Part shown: positions 10,901 through 21,515 of the stretch, in pieces | Layout: every line of letters begins with the position of its first letter | Numbering within the stretch: position 1 is the stretch's first letter | Assembly: GCA_900618425.1 (NCBI GenBank) | Contig: UZAN01041995.1 | Coordinates: forward strand, 1 to 34,291 | Direction: 5' to 3' | Source of the DNA: Echinostoma caproni | Lineage: Eukaryota > Platyhelminthes > Trematoda > Plagiorchiida > Echinostomatidae | DNA length: 34,291 bases | Translations under genes and position numbers: made by a program | Notes under the pieces: generated by a model | The model's input: only the letters and a program-made list of their open reading frames with translations | Database searches by the model: none | Told to the model about the DNA's origin: nothing

Positions 10901-11438
10901 ACGGGATGAATTTCAAAAGATCTGACGAATATTGTCAAACTGAAGCATTCGGACTTCGATATTCATGAGATATCGCAATGCCTTAGCACTCCACCCATTA
11001 GATATTGCCTTGAATACCAATAGGGTTTAGTGATTTTTATTTACAGTTCCCCAGGACACGTGTCCTTAATGATGTATAGAGATATTTCATCGCTCCCAAT
11101 CGGAGCTTGGGCATTCTCTTCCTCATCTCACTGCCTCTAATCACTGAGCTACGCCCTCCAAACAATCTTCTGTGAACTATGTTGACAATATTTTTCTCGA
11201 GCGCTTGGATTCCATGTGATTCTATTTATCTATCTCTCGTTCCCATCGCCTAACCGGTATCCGTTTCTTGCCTAAATCTTGATTAGATCAACATAAATGA
11301 AGGCTCATCTGTCCTTTATTTGGTCCGGAACTCCAAAAACAGGGACGAAGTGAAAATTGACCTATGGATCAGCTTTTCGGGGTGAATGAACTATCACCTA
11401 TTTCCATATGTGCTCTATGTTTTTGTTTTCTTTTTTAG

Positions 11439-11783
11439 AAGATGTTTCGCGTTCGTTTTTTTCCACTAAACTTAAGCAATTGTGATAATACTAGTCCATC
11501 AATGTCGCACAACAAATATATTGGTTTATTTTATAATTATGTTGTTATCAACCCCGACGCATGCGTGGTAAAAAAGTGCAACATTCTGTTACATTCTACA
11601 TTCAGTCCTCAAAAGCTTCCGTTTGGTCGGGGTGTTTATCTTGGGTTGTGGCTGGTCATTTTTCCCTTGCACCTGCAAAATGCTCTCGTACGATCAAGGG
11701 TCTCAAATATACTTTGTTATGAAAGCCCTTTTCCATATCTTCCCTTGGCGGAAGTGTTCTCAATAAAGGAAGATCAATAATAA
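11439..11783 (+). CDS. Candidate terminal or single coding exon, 112 codons
   Basis: A very strong acceptor (TTTTGTTTTCTTTTTTAG) ends at 11438 and is followed by AAG and a true ATG at 11442. The frame runs 112 codons to TAA at 11778-11780. AATAAA occurs twice at the end, at about 11761 and at 11778-11783, the second overlapping the stop. The sequence has a hydrophobic patch (LGLWLVIFPLHL) and no domain I know. An acceptor three bases before an ATG would suit either an internal exon or spliced-leader trans-splicing, which flatworms use, but that is inference. The codons also look rather AT-driven, so a chance frame is possible. Confidence 0.3.
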
Positions 11784-11799
11784 ACATCTGAGGTTATAA

Positions 11800-12740
11800 C
11801 TGGGTTGGCGAACCACTGACAATACATTCCGAGGAGCTAGCTAAAATCTTGATTCCAAATCAACCCTGAAGACATGTACGAATCACACACATTAACATCT
11901 TCCTGGCTGTCTAAGTGGTCACCGGTGCTATTAGGTATCGAGATGCATTGGGCATCCAAAGGGCACATCATCCAAGGAACTGGACACCGACCTCTCAATG
12001 GATTGTGACTTTTATACATAGACAAGCTCCCTTGAGAAACAGTCTTTGGCTAGCTGTAGGCTCTTGTTGTGAAGACCCCAAGATAAGCAACCCGTTTGGG
12101 CCTGGTTAATCTGAAGGTAAACTACTGAAAATTCATCCTTTTTATAAAGATTGATGCACTATGATTTGTTTTGCGCACAGTCTAGAGTAAGACCTGTGTG
12201 AACAATACACAATATAGATGCATACCGCATTCGCTAAATGCCACATATCGCTGAATCCATTGACATTTCTGCTATCGGAATTTTACTAAACTAAATATGC
12301 GGACAAGTAGGCCATTTGGTATTCTACTGGTGTTTATGATGTGAATTGATACAGCGTATTCTCAGTGGAAAGAAGCTAATTAAATTCGCGTGACTGGAGA
12401 ATATACCCTACAGCAGTGCACACTTTTCAGTTAGATCAGAACAGGCTCTCGATTATTAGGAGGAATTGTATATTTTTCAACTGGACCTCATTGTTGCTTA
12501 TTCTGGCAATATGGATGCACGATTTTTGTTCATTTTGAAAACAATATCGGGTAAATGAGCAAACACTTCTTTGTGAGCCGTCCCTAGCGCTTACAGTTTC
12601 AGCAAATAGTAGATGCGGGAGGAAAACATTAGTTTGATTGACCTGCAATAACACAGCATGCGTGCTGCACCATTTTTGTGTGCAAAGACTTCTACTTCGG
12701 CAACATCCAAGGCGGAAATGTGCATTCAACCTGTTTGGAG
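11800..12740. other. Gene-free stretch
   Basis: Small overlapping frames at 11837-12109 and 12436-12777 have no ATG, splice or domain support. Nothing else is recognised. Confidence 0.45.
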
Positions 12741-12750
12741 CAAATATTTT

Positions 12751-13079
12751 TTTATTCGCCGTAAAAGAACGCCGCAATCAATTGAACTAAAACCGCACAT
12801 CTATTGGAATTTCTCGTGGTTGTGAAATTTGAATTTTATGGCTGATACTCTCTCCTCAGGAGGGTGAATAGATTTTGTTGAAAAGAATAAGTACATAACT
12901 CGTTTTACGGCAGATGCGAATAAATTATTCTTCCATTAGATGTCATGCGCGCTGTTCAGTAAATGGGTCAATTGTATACCAATTGAATTTATTATGAAAG
13001 TAGGATAGAGAATATTCATCCAAAACACCTCCCACTGAGTCTGCTTTCAAAACAGCAGGATCCAAATACGAAAAGTAAG
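12751..13079 (-). CDS. Candidate terminal exon with polyadenylation signal
   Basis: A minus-strand block opens after a good acceptor (CCGTTCTTCAG, just above 13079). It is 137 bases long: two bases completing a codon, then 44 sense codons and TGA at 12943. It includes YFSYLDPAVLKADSVGGVLD and then YFHNKFNWYTIDPF, rich in aromatic residues and typical of folded protein. AATAAA on the same strand lies at 12751-12756, about 190 bases past the stop. I do not recognise the family. Upstream exons would be above 13080. A block after TAGATTTCCCAG near 13610 is a candidate, but its phase does not match directly. Confidence 0.45.
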
Positions 13080-13089
13080 CTGAAGAACG

Positions 13090-14040
13090 GCATTTCATAG
13101 TTTTTGGAAATAAGAGAACTTGCAAACCGTCGAATTACAGATATTAAGCGTCACACGACAAAAGTGAGTTATTGCTTATAGTTGAGAATCGGGGGAAGAA
13201 AAAGTGGAGAGATCAGGTCATATCTGTCTCTATGACTAGCACGATAGTGACACTAGACTATCATTTTATGAGTGCACATTACAGACGGATCATTCACTCG
13301 ACAATGGCTTTCAGTGAATGCGGCCCAAAAGTGTCTCTGATAAGAGGAANGCAACATATTTGAACCCTGTAAAGGTCGAGTAGTTCGGAGAGAATAAAGC
13401 GAAAACGCTTCGCACAGAAACTCTCAGAAATTTTCCCAAACGAATGTGATGTCAGTTTGCGAATGTGAAGAAAATTGCATACTAGATGGGAATGTAGGTA
13501 GGGACCAAATTGGATAACATAAAATTCCAGGGTGTATGTGTGCCAGATTGAGGTCCGATGATACAGTGACTCGCAGATACCAAACCCCCGAATTCGCGGC
13601 AGAACACAAGGCTGGGAAATCTACATGTACTATTGCATAGTCATTCATGAATTGATGGAAATACAACGGCATACCTCAACCCGATCTGGACAAAACAATC
13701 GGGTCGACAAACGCGCCAGGAAAACACTCTTTTGGAAATCGGAGGAGGAATGTGATATAGATATAGCGACAGTGCTATTTAAAGGGTGGTGAAGATCAAT
13801 CACAAGGATGGGATAGCGAAGTGACACCGAAGGCGGGTGGGAGGAGGCGACAGATGGCAACCGTAACCACGGTGTATTTGAGAGAATAGACAACGGACAC
13901 GGGGAGGGTGTCTGGGGTGGTTAAACACACAAGGAGGGCGGTAGCATGTGAGTCAAGAAGTAACTGATTGTGAGAAAGAATGAACAGTAAAGACGGTAGG
14001 ATAATCATAGCGGGTGGGTGATGAACAGGTGACCACAATA
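13090..14040. other. Stretch without a supported gene, diverged repeat at right
   Basis: The right half (from about 13790) is purine- and G-rich on the plus strand and shares short phrases with the tandem array beginning at 14048. It is likely an older, diverged part of that array. Long frames there on the minus strand, up to 158 codons, are by-products of the biased repeat. Confidence 0.45.
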
Positions 14041-14047
14041 ACACAAG

Positions 14048-14362
14048 GCAGTTTCTACGCCGGGTCAAGATATTTGATAACGATAATGAATTAAGGACAG
14101 AACGAGTGACAACAGTTACCACGACACAGTTCCATGAGGGGTGGCGATAATATATTACGATAATAAAGCGACTATAACCACGAAACAGTTTCTGTGCGGG
14201 GTGGAGATAAAAAATTACAGTAACAAGTTGAACGAAGAAGGGGTCACGACAATTAATAGCAAACGGCTGCAATGTGCAGTGGAGATAATATATTGCGACA
14301 ACAGTTTGAACGAAGAGGGGGTCACGACAATTTACACGAAAGTTGCCGTGTGGGGCCGTTAG
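14048..14362 (+). repeat. Minisatellite with a period of about 78 bp
   Basis: Copies begin at 14048, 14126, 14185, 14263 and 14340, giving spacings of 78, 59, 78 and 77 bases. The third and fourth copies are the most alike, sharing GTGGAGATAA, GTTTGAACGAAGA-like and GGGGTCACGACAATT blocks. The 59-base copy has lost an internal segment. The fifth copy is partial. Confidence 0.75.
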
Positions 14363-14364
14363 GT

Positions 14365-15590
14365 AATCATAGGGGGAATTCGAAAAAGTGTAAACTAAAT
14401 GGCCATGGAGGGGGAACGTAGCAAGTTCCGATCCGGCGGCTAAAGGTCATTAAACTGGGAGTTGGTTAGGACCAAACATGAATTGTTGGGTTTTTAACAG
14501 AGTTCAGGTAGGTCCAGTGTAAGTAATTTCACCCATACAATAAAGTATCTTACAGTGTGCTGTGGTTATCCTAATGGGATAGAGATACAGTATACACTGT
14601 TTCACAGATAATGTAAGTGACTTCAGGTTTTATACAGAAAGCTCCGATCGCATACAAATCGGAAATCAGCAGAACATACATACATAGTCAGTGGATCGTA
14701 GGTGATGGTTACGGAGGATAAACAACAATCCGTTGTATAGCAAAGAGGACAATGTAATTTGGCACCAACGGAAAATGCCTAATCGAAAATGAGAATTTCT
14801 GAGAAAAATCTTCGAGTAAGAGAACGCAGAAAGTGGAAAAAACTCGAAGCCTCATGAAACGTCAGCGTTCACTGGGATTGTTTTACCAATGGATCCATGA
14901 TTGGAGATCCACAAATGATGTTTTGTGTCAAAAAAATGGAAAGTGCGTTTACGAACCGTGGTAAGATTCACCGGGACTCATTACCAAATCCGGTAGATGG
15001 GCTTATAGAACTCAGTGGACTACAGATGTGACTTACCTTGGTGATTGATACTTTTAAACCAAATGTGTAGGTAATATACTAACATGTGGACAGGGCTTCC
15101 ATGATATCAAAAACCTTACTGCTAATCGATGCTACCTGTTAAGTAAACTAACTGACTCCAAGTATATTCTAAATCTATAAACTTTATAACCATTCAAATA
15201 AAGTAAGAGATATAGATAAGGTGGTGATTGAATAAATCAAAGGATGCACCTCGCTCAGTAATGGGAAGACAATGAGTAATTTCCCAACCGCTGAGACGTA
15301 TGCTGAGTGAAAACCACTGATACCCGGTTTTAGGGTTATTATGAACCTAACCCAATACATTCGGCATGCAAATTTCTCCTGGGAGCTCCTCACATATAGT
15401 ATCACCGTTATTTAGCGACTGGTAAACAGGGAACTGTAAACAGAATGCTATGTGGCAGATGACCACTGGCTATTCTCAACCTGCGTCCCAACTAGCACAG
15501 TTAAATCATTCAATTTCGTTGTGACGAAACTATTTCCGGCAGAAAACTCAAAAACCCAAATAAATAGCCCTCGATATTTTTAATGCAAGT
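14365..15590. other. Gene-free stretch
   Basis: No supported exon, RNA gene or repeat is seen. A 73-codon minus-strand frame at 15184-15405 has no splice or ATG support. Confidence 0.5.
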
Positions 15591-15593
15591 GAT

Positions 15594-15959
15594 CTATACA
15601 ACCCGCATCAAATCAGGAAATCTTTGCACGGTGGAAAACGTTCGATCGACCTGTATCTCGGCAAACAAATTCAAAGTGCCACACCCATGTATGACAACTG
15701 ACCATAAAGTGGAACAGCATGAGCTACCTATAAAATTCCATAAAGCTACCCATTGACGACGAAAGTAGTTTCCTTTAAAAAAGAACACCACTGAAACTTC
15801 AGTTAATAATTCGGTCATCTCTTTCGTTAGATTGGCGTGCTTAGTGTTGCCTGTGTGGTAGTGGTTAGATCTCTCACATCTTTTTCTTGTTATCCGTTTC
15901 CCTAGTCTCATTGAATATCGTATGGTACAGTTGAATTTCACAAAAGGCGAGCAATCCAT
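15594..15959 (-). CDS. Candidate coding block, 121 codons, possibly split
   Basis: A true ATG at 15959 opens a 121-codon minus-strand frame. Inside it, an acceptor (CTGAAGTTTCAG, near 15795) and a donor (ATAG|GTAGCT, near 15730) bracket a short block containing VFFFKGNYFRRQWVALWNF. FFKGNYF is reminiscent of the start of a hemopexin repeat, but the resemblance covers too few residues to name a family. If the frame is not spliced it ends at 15594 with FPDLMRVV and a stop. No AATAAA follows closely; ATTAAA occurs about 15 bases beyond. The N-terminal half is basic and unremarkable. Confidence 0.3.
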   Translation of the reverse strand: MDCSPFVKFNCTIRYSMRLGKRITRKRCERSNHYHTGNTKHANLTKEMTELLTEVSVVFFFKGNYFRRQWVALWNFIGSSCCSTLWSVVIHGCGTLNLFAEIQVDRTFSTVQRFPDLMRVV

Positions 15960-17370
15960 CTAACGGTCGCTCTGTGACACAAAGAAAATGGGAAAATCAA
16001 TTGGCGGTAATGACTTCCAAGGTGGATAGTTTTTGACCCTAGCGACTTGTCCAAAACCATAGCATTATTCCTCAAGTGGTTGTAAAGCGCGTATTGAAAC
16101 AGGAAGCTGAGCTCATTACTCTTTAGGATGATTTAGAAGCGTTTTTCCTTTATTTGAGAACACTTAAGTTAAAAAGATACTCAAATTTCTTTCTCTTCAG
16201 CTTCTAATTAGACACCCTCTCGGGAATTCTCTTGATTTAGGTATGAAAGTCAAAATTCCTAACTGCCTATGATTATGATATAGTCTAAAGGGGGTCTTAA
16301 CATCTGCATTCCTAATAAACTTGATCAATTTTCACCGCTGCTTTACTATGAGTTTTCTGGAACTTCCTGTTGACCTTCGAGGCTTGTCTTGGAAAAGAAC
16401 GCAGTTTTCTTGAACTAATGCATATACTTTAGTTAGTTTTTTGTCCACGTTAACTTCCTATGCAGCACTGGATAACGGTAGGCATTTTTTTTTCATTCGC
16501 CTTGGTTAGCCGTTACATTTTAAAAGTGACTATCTACAGACCACATCACATCATTAGAAGGATGCTTTGCACCTACACCTTGAATGATATGGCACCAATT
16601 ATTTGATGGAGTATAAAAATGCACGACGGTTTTCAATATTCACGTAGATGCAATGCATAACATTTCTTGCTTGTGGGATGAGCAAGATGAATAACATGTA
16701 CGCTACTCTATAGCGCAATCGTTTTTAAAAACTGAGTTCGTAGAAATAACAATTCAAGGTGATGAATATCAAATAAATTAATTGGTTTGTGAATCAGAGG
16801 TTCAGCTTCGTCTTCTTCTCATAGTAAAATGTGCTAATTGGACAACACCAAAGTTGACTGTAATCGAAATTTGTCGCATAAAATAAACATGGCCCACAAA
16901 TACAACTATTCGATGCTGATCACACGAGTTGGTCTAGATGGTTTGCACAAAACCAGTTAATCTGCGGAAACCCTCCCCCTTGGGTGTACAAAAAGAAACC
17001 AACAACCATTCACACGTATATTCCGACCAAGGCCGATACGACGTCCAGTAAATGCACGCCTTCGATCGCTTGGGGGTTAGTTTCACAACTGAAGCAACTC
17101 TACCAAACTGACCCGACACATTACATGCGACTTTCAAAACCGAGTGAAGTACCTAATACCACGCTTATTGGTGTACTTGCAAATGATGCTAAATACAGCA
17201 CAATTTATCTGTCGCAGGGATTAGTCCATCAGCGGATAGGAACCCCAAGAATTGTCCACATAATCTCTTGACATTAGTTCTTTGATAGAACCCTACAGTT
17301 GCACTGTACTGTAGGCTGTTTTCAAATCTTTATTACAAATTGATCCGTGATTGTGATGAAAATATTTCAG
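15960..17370. other. Stretch without a supported gene
   Basis: A tiny exon-like block at 16201-16240 is described under findings. Overlapping frames at 16934-17271 on both strands are unsupported. The rest shows nothing recognisable. Confidence 0.45.
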
Positions 17371-17558
17371 GTGGGTATAAATCTCTAGCTATTTTGCATG
17401 TCCTTAAAAATCCGGGAACTTTAAGAGACCTAGTAACTCGACTTGACAAGTCTTTCGAACAGATTAGATTTTCCCCAATTGAGCCGCTTGGAATGTTCGT
17501 TTTGAAAAACTCAAGCATTATTACCATGGAGAATATTTTCTTTTATGCAGCTATATAG
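17371..17558 (+). CDS. Candidate terminal exon, faint doublecortin-like pattern
   Basis: After an acceptor (AAAATATTTCAG, ending at 17370) one frame stays open for about 62 codons to TAG at 17556-17558. The other two frames stop within a few codons. The protein reads SLAILHVLKNPGTLRDLVT, then a charged helix-like stretch, then LGMFVLKNSSIITMEN and FFYAAI. The order (hydrophobic strand, L-x-x-L-V helix, G-x-F strand with an I-x-x-M-E-N loop, closing F-Y-A) is loosely like half of a doublecortin/ubiquitin-like fold. That is a weak, by-eye comparison and no diagnostic residue settles it. No polyadenylation signal follows nearby, so it may be a gene fragment. Confidence 0.35.
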
Positions 17559-17782
17559 GCGCTGGGACGGTGAGACAGCTTATGACTACCTGTGAACCTA
17601 AAGCTTTACCTCCTACTTCGTGACACCACTGTTTGTTTCAAAGATTTATTATGGGAATAACTTACAAGCTCATGCTTTTCTGGTCCCATAGGTTCGTGCG
17701 GTGGATTAGGAAACAGTGATACATACAATTCTTTTTGTAAAATGCCATGTGATACGTGCGTTTTCCACTACTTTACGCAGCT

Positions 17783-18500
17783 TCACTTATGTTGAAACGT
17801 AAGATGTGCTAGTGTTTCATCGAGCCTCAGTTTGAAAGATTCAATGCTTGGAGCACAGACGACGTAGGATGGTAGAGAGTTCCAGATCAAACACACTCTG
17901 ACTGCGAATGACTGACGCCGGCATTCCAAGCGGCATTTTGAGACCACTAGTTTGAATGGGTGTCCTCTAAGATGAAAGTTGGGTGATAATTTCAAAAACG
18001 GGCGACACGGATGGCTTGGGTTTTGCATTATTTGGTACACCATAATCATATCTCCTCTGATGCGCCGGTAATGATTGGAATATAATCCCAGTGACTTCAG
18101 TCTATCTGCGTATGAAAACCGATTCAACCCCCTTACCATTTTTGTGGCCATCCTTTGCGGACGCTCCATCATCTTGCAATCACGCTGTAGCCATGGATTC
18201 CAGGCCTGGATAGTGTATTCTGTGAATGGTCGAATGTGGGCTGATAGTAGGCGGGGGAATAAAGCTGACTCAAACCGGCCGAAGACCCGCTTAAGCAAGC
18301 CGACATTCTTTACAGCTGCGTTGGACACCTTGGTGCAGTTGTGTGAGCAGCTTAAGTTTTCTTGAATGATGATACCCAGGTCCTTCTCACTTGTGGCGTG
18401 TGGCAGTTGTTCGTTTCCGAGGAAATATGAAAATCTCCCCCTGTGCCGTAGGGATAGAACCTTGCATTTTGGCACACTGAATTCTATATCGCTTGCAGAT
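17783..18500 (-). pseudogene. 5'-truncated LINE reverse transcriptase, C-terminal part (CR1/jockey type)
   Basis: The longest well-preserved frame of the window: 230 codons on the minus strand to a stop at 17783. It opens just after the catalytic box region with VPKCKVLSL (the family's KCKVM/L block), then SEKDLGIIIQENL (EKDLGV block). It continues with a thumb-like region (LLSAHIRPFTEYTIQAWNPW), ERPQRMATKMVRGL (the VQRRATKMVxGL block), YADRLKSLGLYS and RRIRGDMIMVYQIM. It ends with an RVCLIWNSLPSYVV block typical of the C terminus. The catalytic YADD and everything upstream are missing. A one-base shift near 18480 leads back into a LLTDLQAI-like remnant. This is a dead-on-arrival 5' truncation. 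Lack of internal stops over 690 bases marks it as the youngest LINE copy here. Confidence 0.85.
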
Positions 18501-18504
18501 CGGT

Positions 18505-20560
18505 AAGCAGGTGAACAGAGTGCAGTAAGCGTGCTAGATTTATCAAAACGGAGCTACGGTAAGAAGAGGCAGGTGCAAATAAAAGTTTGAACCTTGAGTG
18601 TGTGGATGATTTCGATACAACTTTTGAACATTCACTGTCTCATGGGAATAACAATGTGTAATAGACATCTCTTAGGCTTGGTTCAACTGCTCGCCTCTCG
18701 ATGTTGCTCATAATAATTAAAAATTTGTTTTTAATACCTCCTACATTGGTTCAGATGTAGAGACTCGATTTGTGTCATGAGAAAAGTGGATCACTTTTCT
18801 GTTCTCATTCACACCTCGCTAGGCGTCATTCAAAAAACTCATTGCGTATCTTCTTAGCTAGAGTAGTGGTACAATTGAATGAATCGATAGACCAATTTGT
18901 TCCTCTTTCGCAAACAGCCAGTTCAGCCCATCAATAATTTCTTTCTTTGTAAGTGATTACTTCAAGGAAGCATATCAAGTTATTTGCCTTAACTGATAAA
19001 AATCCGTCATGCCTCCCGGGGATGCGAAATATAATTTTTCACCATATTCTGTTTTAGTTCAGCTGCAATTGACAATTTTCTCAAGAGTTTTGTGAATTAT
19101 GGTGATGAAGAAGCAGTCACCTTTTTCAGATGACAACTTATTATTTTTACGTTTTCCATCCTTGTTAGCCCCAATCAATGAAAATTCTCCACATCCAGTT
19201 TGGATATTAATGTATTTAATGTAGTAATGTTTCAGTTGCACTTCCCGTAGCAAACCTAGGAGTTACATCATCTCGTCTTAATATTAGGTCGCCATTGCGA
19301 ATATGACACCAAGGCACTCACTTCATTCGCATCAACTGATAAGATCCACCAAGATATGTTTCTATTTCAGTAGAACTTATTGCCTAAGAATTTACTCGAC
19401 ACCACTTATGAACTTAACGCAATTCTATCCACTAACATTTTAACGGCTGCTAGCAACAAACAAGATAAATTATTTCATGACTCAAGCACGGTCTGCCACC
19501 AGTCTAACCAGTTGGCCTAGTCAACCAGACTCCATGATGACTGAGGTGAACTTTATATTGATATACATTAAATTCTCAATTAAGAGTACAATATCACAAC
19601 GGGTTCAGCATTAGTCTTCACTCACATGTTAACAAAGTCCTCGATAACTTTAGGATAAATTAAGACATTTGCCTACCTTTCTGAGTTTCACTACGGAAAA
19701 CTTAAAGTAATTTAACATATGAAACGTAGACCTTAGGTCTCCTACACTCAGAAATCACTTGACATATTTAACCTTGGTCTGTTCAGAGCCGGTCGTTCAG
19801 GTAAATGAGGTTTAGCAACTGAACCGCTATTATTCAAAATTACACCAAGTGTGGGGGATCGGGCCAGTATCAGAATCTTTGTTCAGTGTTATGTAAACTA
19901 TCGATAAAAAGGCAACCGGAAGTAAACAAACCAAATATCTATTGAATGACTTATGAAGAAAGAGAACGTACCTTTTACGATTTCTACAACGCACTTCGTC
20001 CGTACTGCCTCCTGACAGTTCTTTGGCTGCATGTGTTCATGTGGTTTGATCAAACCATCGAGCCGTACCTAGTCATATATGCACAAACAAACATTCATTA
20101 TTCTCCGCGCCCATGTTTACCTAATTTGACCTCGCATCACTCTGATTGGTTCGTAAAAATACCACTGCACCCACGAGGACAAAAACCTGAAAATAATTTG
20201 TGAAGAATGGTGAGTTAGGATTCGTGAGTGTTGGGTGAGTGGATGGCAAATACTGTCAGGCTGTGCAAAGTGTGAGCATGGGAGAATAGTATCGGTAAAA
20301 ATATTTTCCCTACCCCTGAAACCCGAAAGTCCCTATATTCATTCCCGACATTGTTTGCTGGTGATCTTAACACCTCTTCGTATGAGGAAGACACTGTTTG
20401 CTGCTCACACATGCACCCAGAGCCAAGGACATGTAAGCTCCAATCACATCCAATCAGTCGGGTATACGATTGACATAAAAGGCAACAAGTAACACTGTGG
20501 GATTAGTGTGAATCAGTTTCTATTAGTCAGTGCCATTTGCACAACCAACAGAAATCGTCC
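18505..20560. other. Stretch without a supported gene
   Basis: The best coding hint is on the minus strand around 19110-19200: a lysine-rich segment (IGANKDGKRKNNKLSSEK) ending at a donor-like AAAAG|GTGACT. It has no convincing acceptor, so it is not called. The 500 bases upstream of the EGF-like gene contain no obvious exon. Confidence 0.45.
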
Positions 20561-20561
20561 A

Positions 20562-20569
20562 TATATAAA
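20562..20569 (+). promoter_or_regulatory. TATA-like box upstream of the EGF-like gene
   Basis: TATATAAA ends 17 bases before the ATG. A canonical TATA-driven start, about 25-30 bases downstream, would fall at or just after the ATG. Either the box is not used in the canonical way or the match is chance. It also contains the in-frame TAA that bounds the ORF. Confidence 0.3.
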
Positions 20570-20586
20570 CACTAAACCGCGAACAC

Positions 20587-21015
20587 ATGTTCTGTGTCTC
20601 CTACAAACAGTTATTTTTGTGTTTCGGAGCAGTCTATCTTTTGTCGCAGACAAATGGGGCGTTGATTCAACGTAGTGGTGAGTACAGTCTTCGACTACAA
20701 TATCTGATACGACAGTGTGTACCACTTTGCGCAAATGATGGTCAACTGTATGTGCCTGACCGATTGTGGAAGAAATGCAGTTGTGTTTGCCCGCGTGGCT
20801 ACACCGGCATTGCCTGTGAACGACGAGTCGAGGAACACAAACGGAACTATCCAGCTCGACTGACCGGTACAATTTCTGAGAGCAGTATCGGTGCCGGAGA
20901 GGAACAACCGTATCCAGAAGACTCTGTGATGAATTATTATACCCAATGGTCCGAGAATCCGCACAAACACGTTCAATTCGATAATGCTGAACGTCAAGCA
21001 GGATGGGCTGTCTAG
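20587..21015 (+). CDS. Secreted EGF-like domain protein, 142 residues
   Basis: Complete single-exon gene. The ATG is the first Met after an in-frame stop at 20566, and the next Met in frame is residue 115. Residues 1 to about 25 form a signal peptide (hydrophobic core LFLCFGAVYLLS, then QTNGA). Residues 44-77 form one EGF-like module with six cysteines at 44, 48, 64, 66, 68 and 77. CVCPRGYTGIAC fits the EGF signature C-x-C-x2-G-[FYW]-x4-C. The long C2-C3 loop (15 residues) and the CxCxC cluster resemble EGF modules that accompany astacin proteases or CAP proteins in worms, but no such catalytic domain is present. The tail (about 78-142) is hydrophilic, without cysteine or membrane anchor. Six cysteines suggest three disulfides. 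The protein is presumably secreted. Partner and role are unknown. Confidence 0.8.
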   Translation: MFCVSYKQLFLCFGAVYLLSQTNGALIQRSGEYSLRLQYLIRQCVPLCANDGQLYVPDRLWKKCSCVCPRGYTGIACERRVEEHKRNYPARLTGTISESSIGAGEEQPYPEDSVMNYYTQWSENPHKHVQFDNAERQAGWAV

Positions 21016-21115
21016 AACCATTTTCGATCTTTCATGCATCGACTACACTACCACTCACTCTCACATTTCATTTTTTTGATCCGGTTAATCAGTACTGTAT
21101 GAAACAGCATAATAG

Positions 21116-21121
21116 AATAAA
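21116..21121 (+). terminator. Polyadenylation signal AATAAA of the EGF-like gene
   Basis: Canonical AATAAA 100 bases after the stop codon on the same strand, in an AT-rich context. It supports a short 3' UTR and a gene that ends here. Confidence 0.7.
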
Positions 21122-21124
21122 TAT

Positions 21125-21499
21125 TGATAAAAACTCTGCTTTCTATTAATTTATTTGTGAAGTGCGATCTCCTTCTCGGTAAATCTTCAATTTGGTATTT
21201 GGATAAAACTTAAAATTGGCCATAGATCACTTTGATCGTATGCAGTTGGCCAGTGCATATGCATACACTGAGGAAATTCCCTCGTTTTCATAGGGCACAG
21301 TAGTCTTGATTTTGATTCAAGTACTCCATATCAGCGATCAGAATGAACGATAGATATTACGTAATCTTAACTTACTCCATCACCTTTGTTTATTTTGTCC
21401 AAAGAGATAATCCGTTTGTTTTACAATTCATAAATCCTCTAGCAAGCAGAGGATAAGACTTATCTTGTTCCGTATTAATATGATGATATTCCGGAGGGC
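21125..21499. other. Gene-free flank before the assembly gap
   Basis: Nothing recognisable is seen up to the G-run that precedes the gap. Confidence 0.5.
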
Positions 21500-21515
21500 G
21501 GGGGGGGGGGGGGGG
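21500..21515 (+). repeat. G16 homopolymer abutting the assembly gap
   Basis: Sixteen consecutive G directly precede the N-run. The true length is unknown because the assembly breaks here. Confidence 0.95.

Noticed and set aside
13796..14272. 158-codon minus-strand ORF
   Set aside because: It overlaps the 78-bp tandem repeat and its diverged flank. A period divisible by three and biased composition explain the long frame.
20513..21039. Minus-strand ORFs of 114-119 codons
   Set aside because: They are antisense to the EGF-like gene, which has signal peptide, domain and polyadenylation signal on the plus strand.
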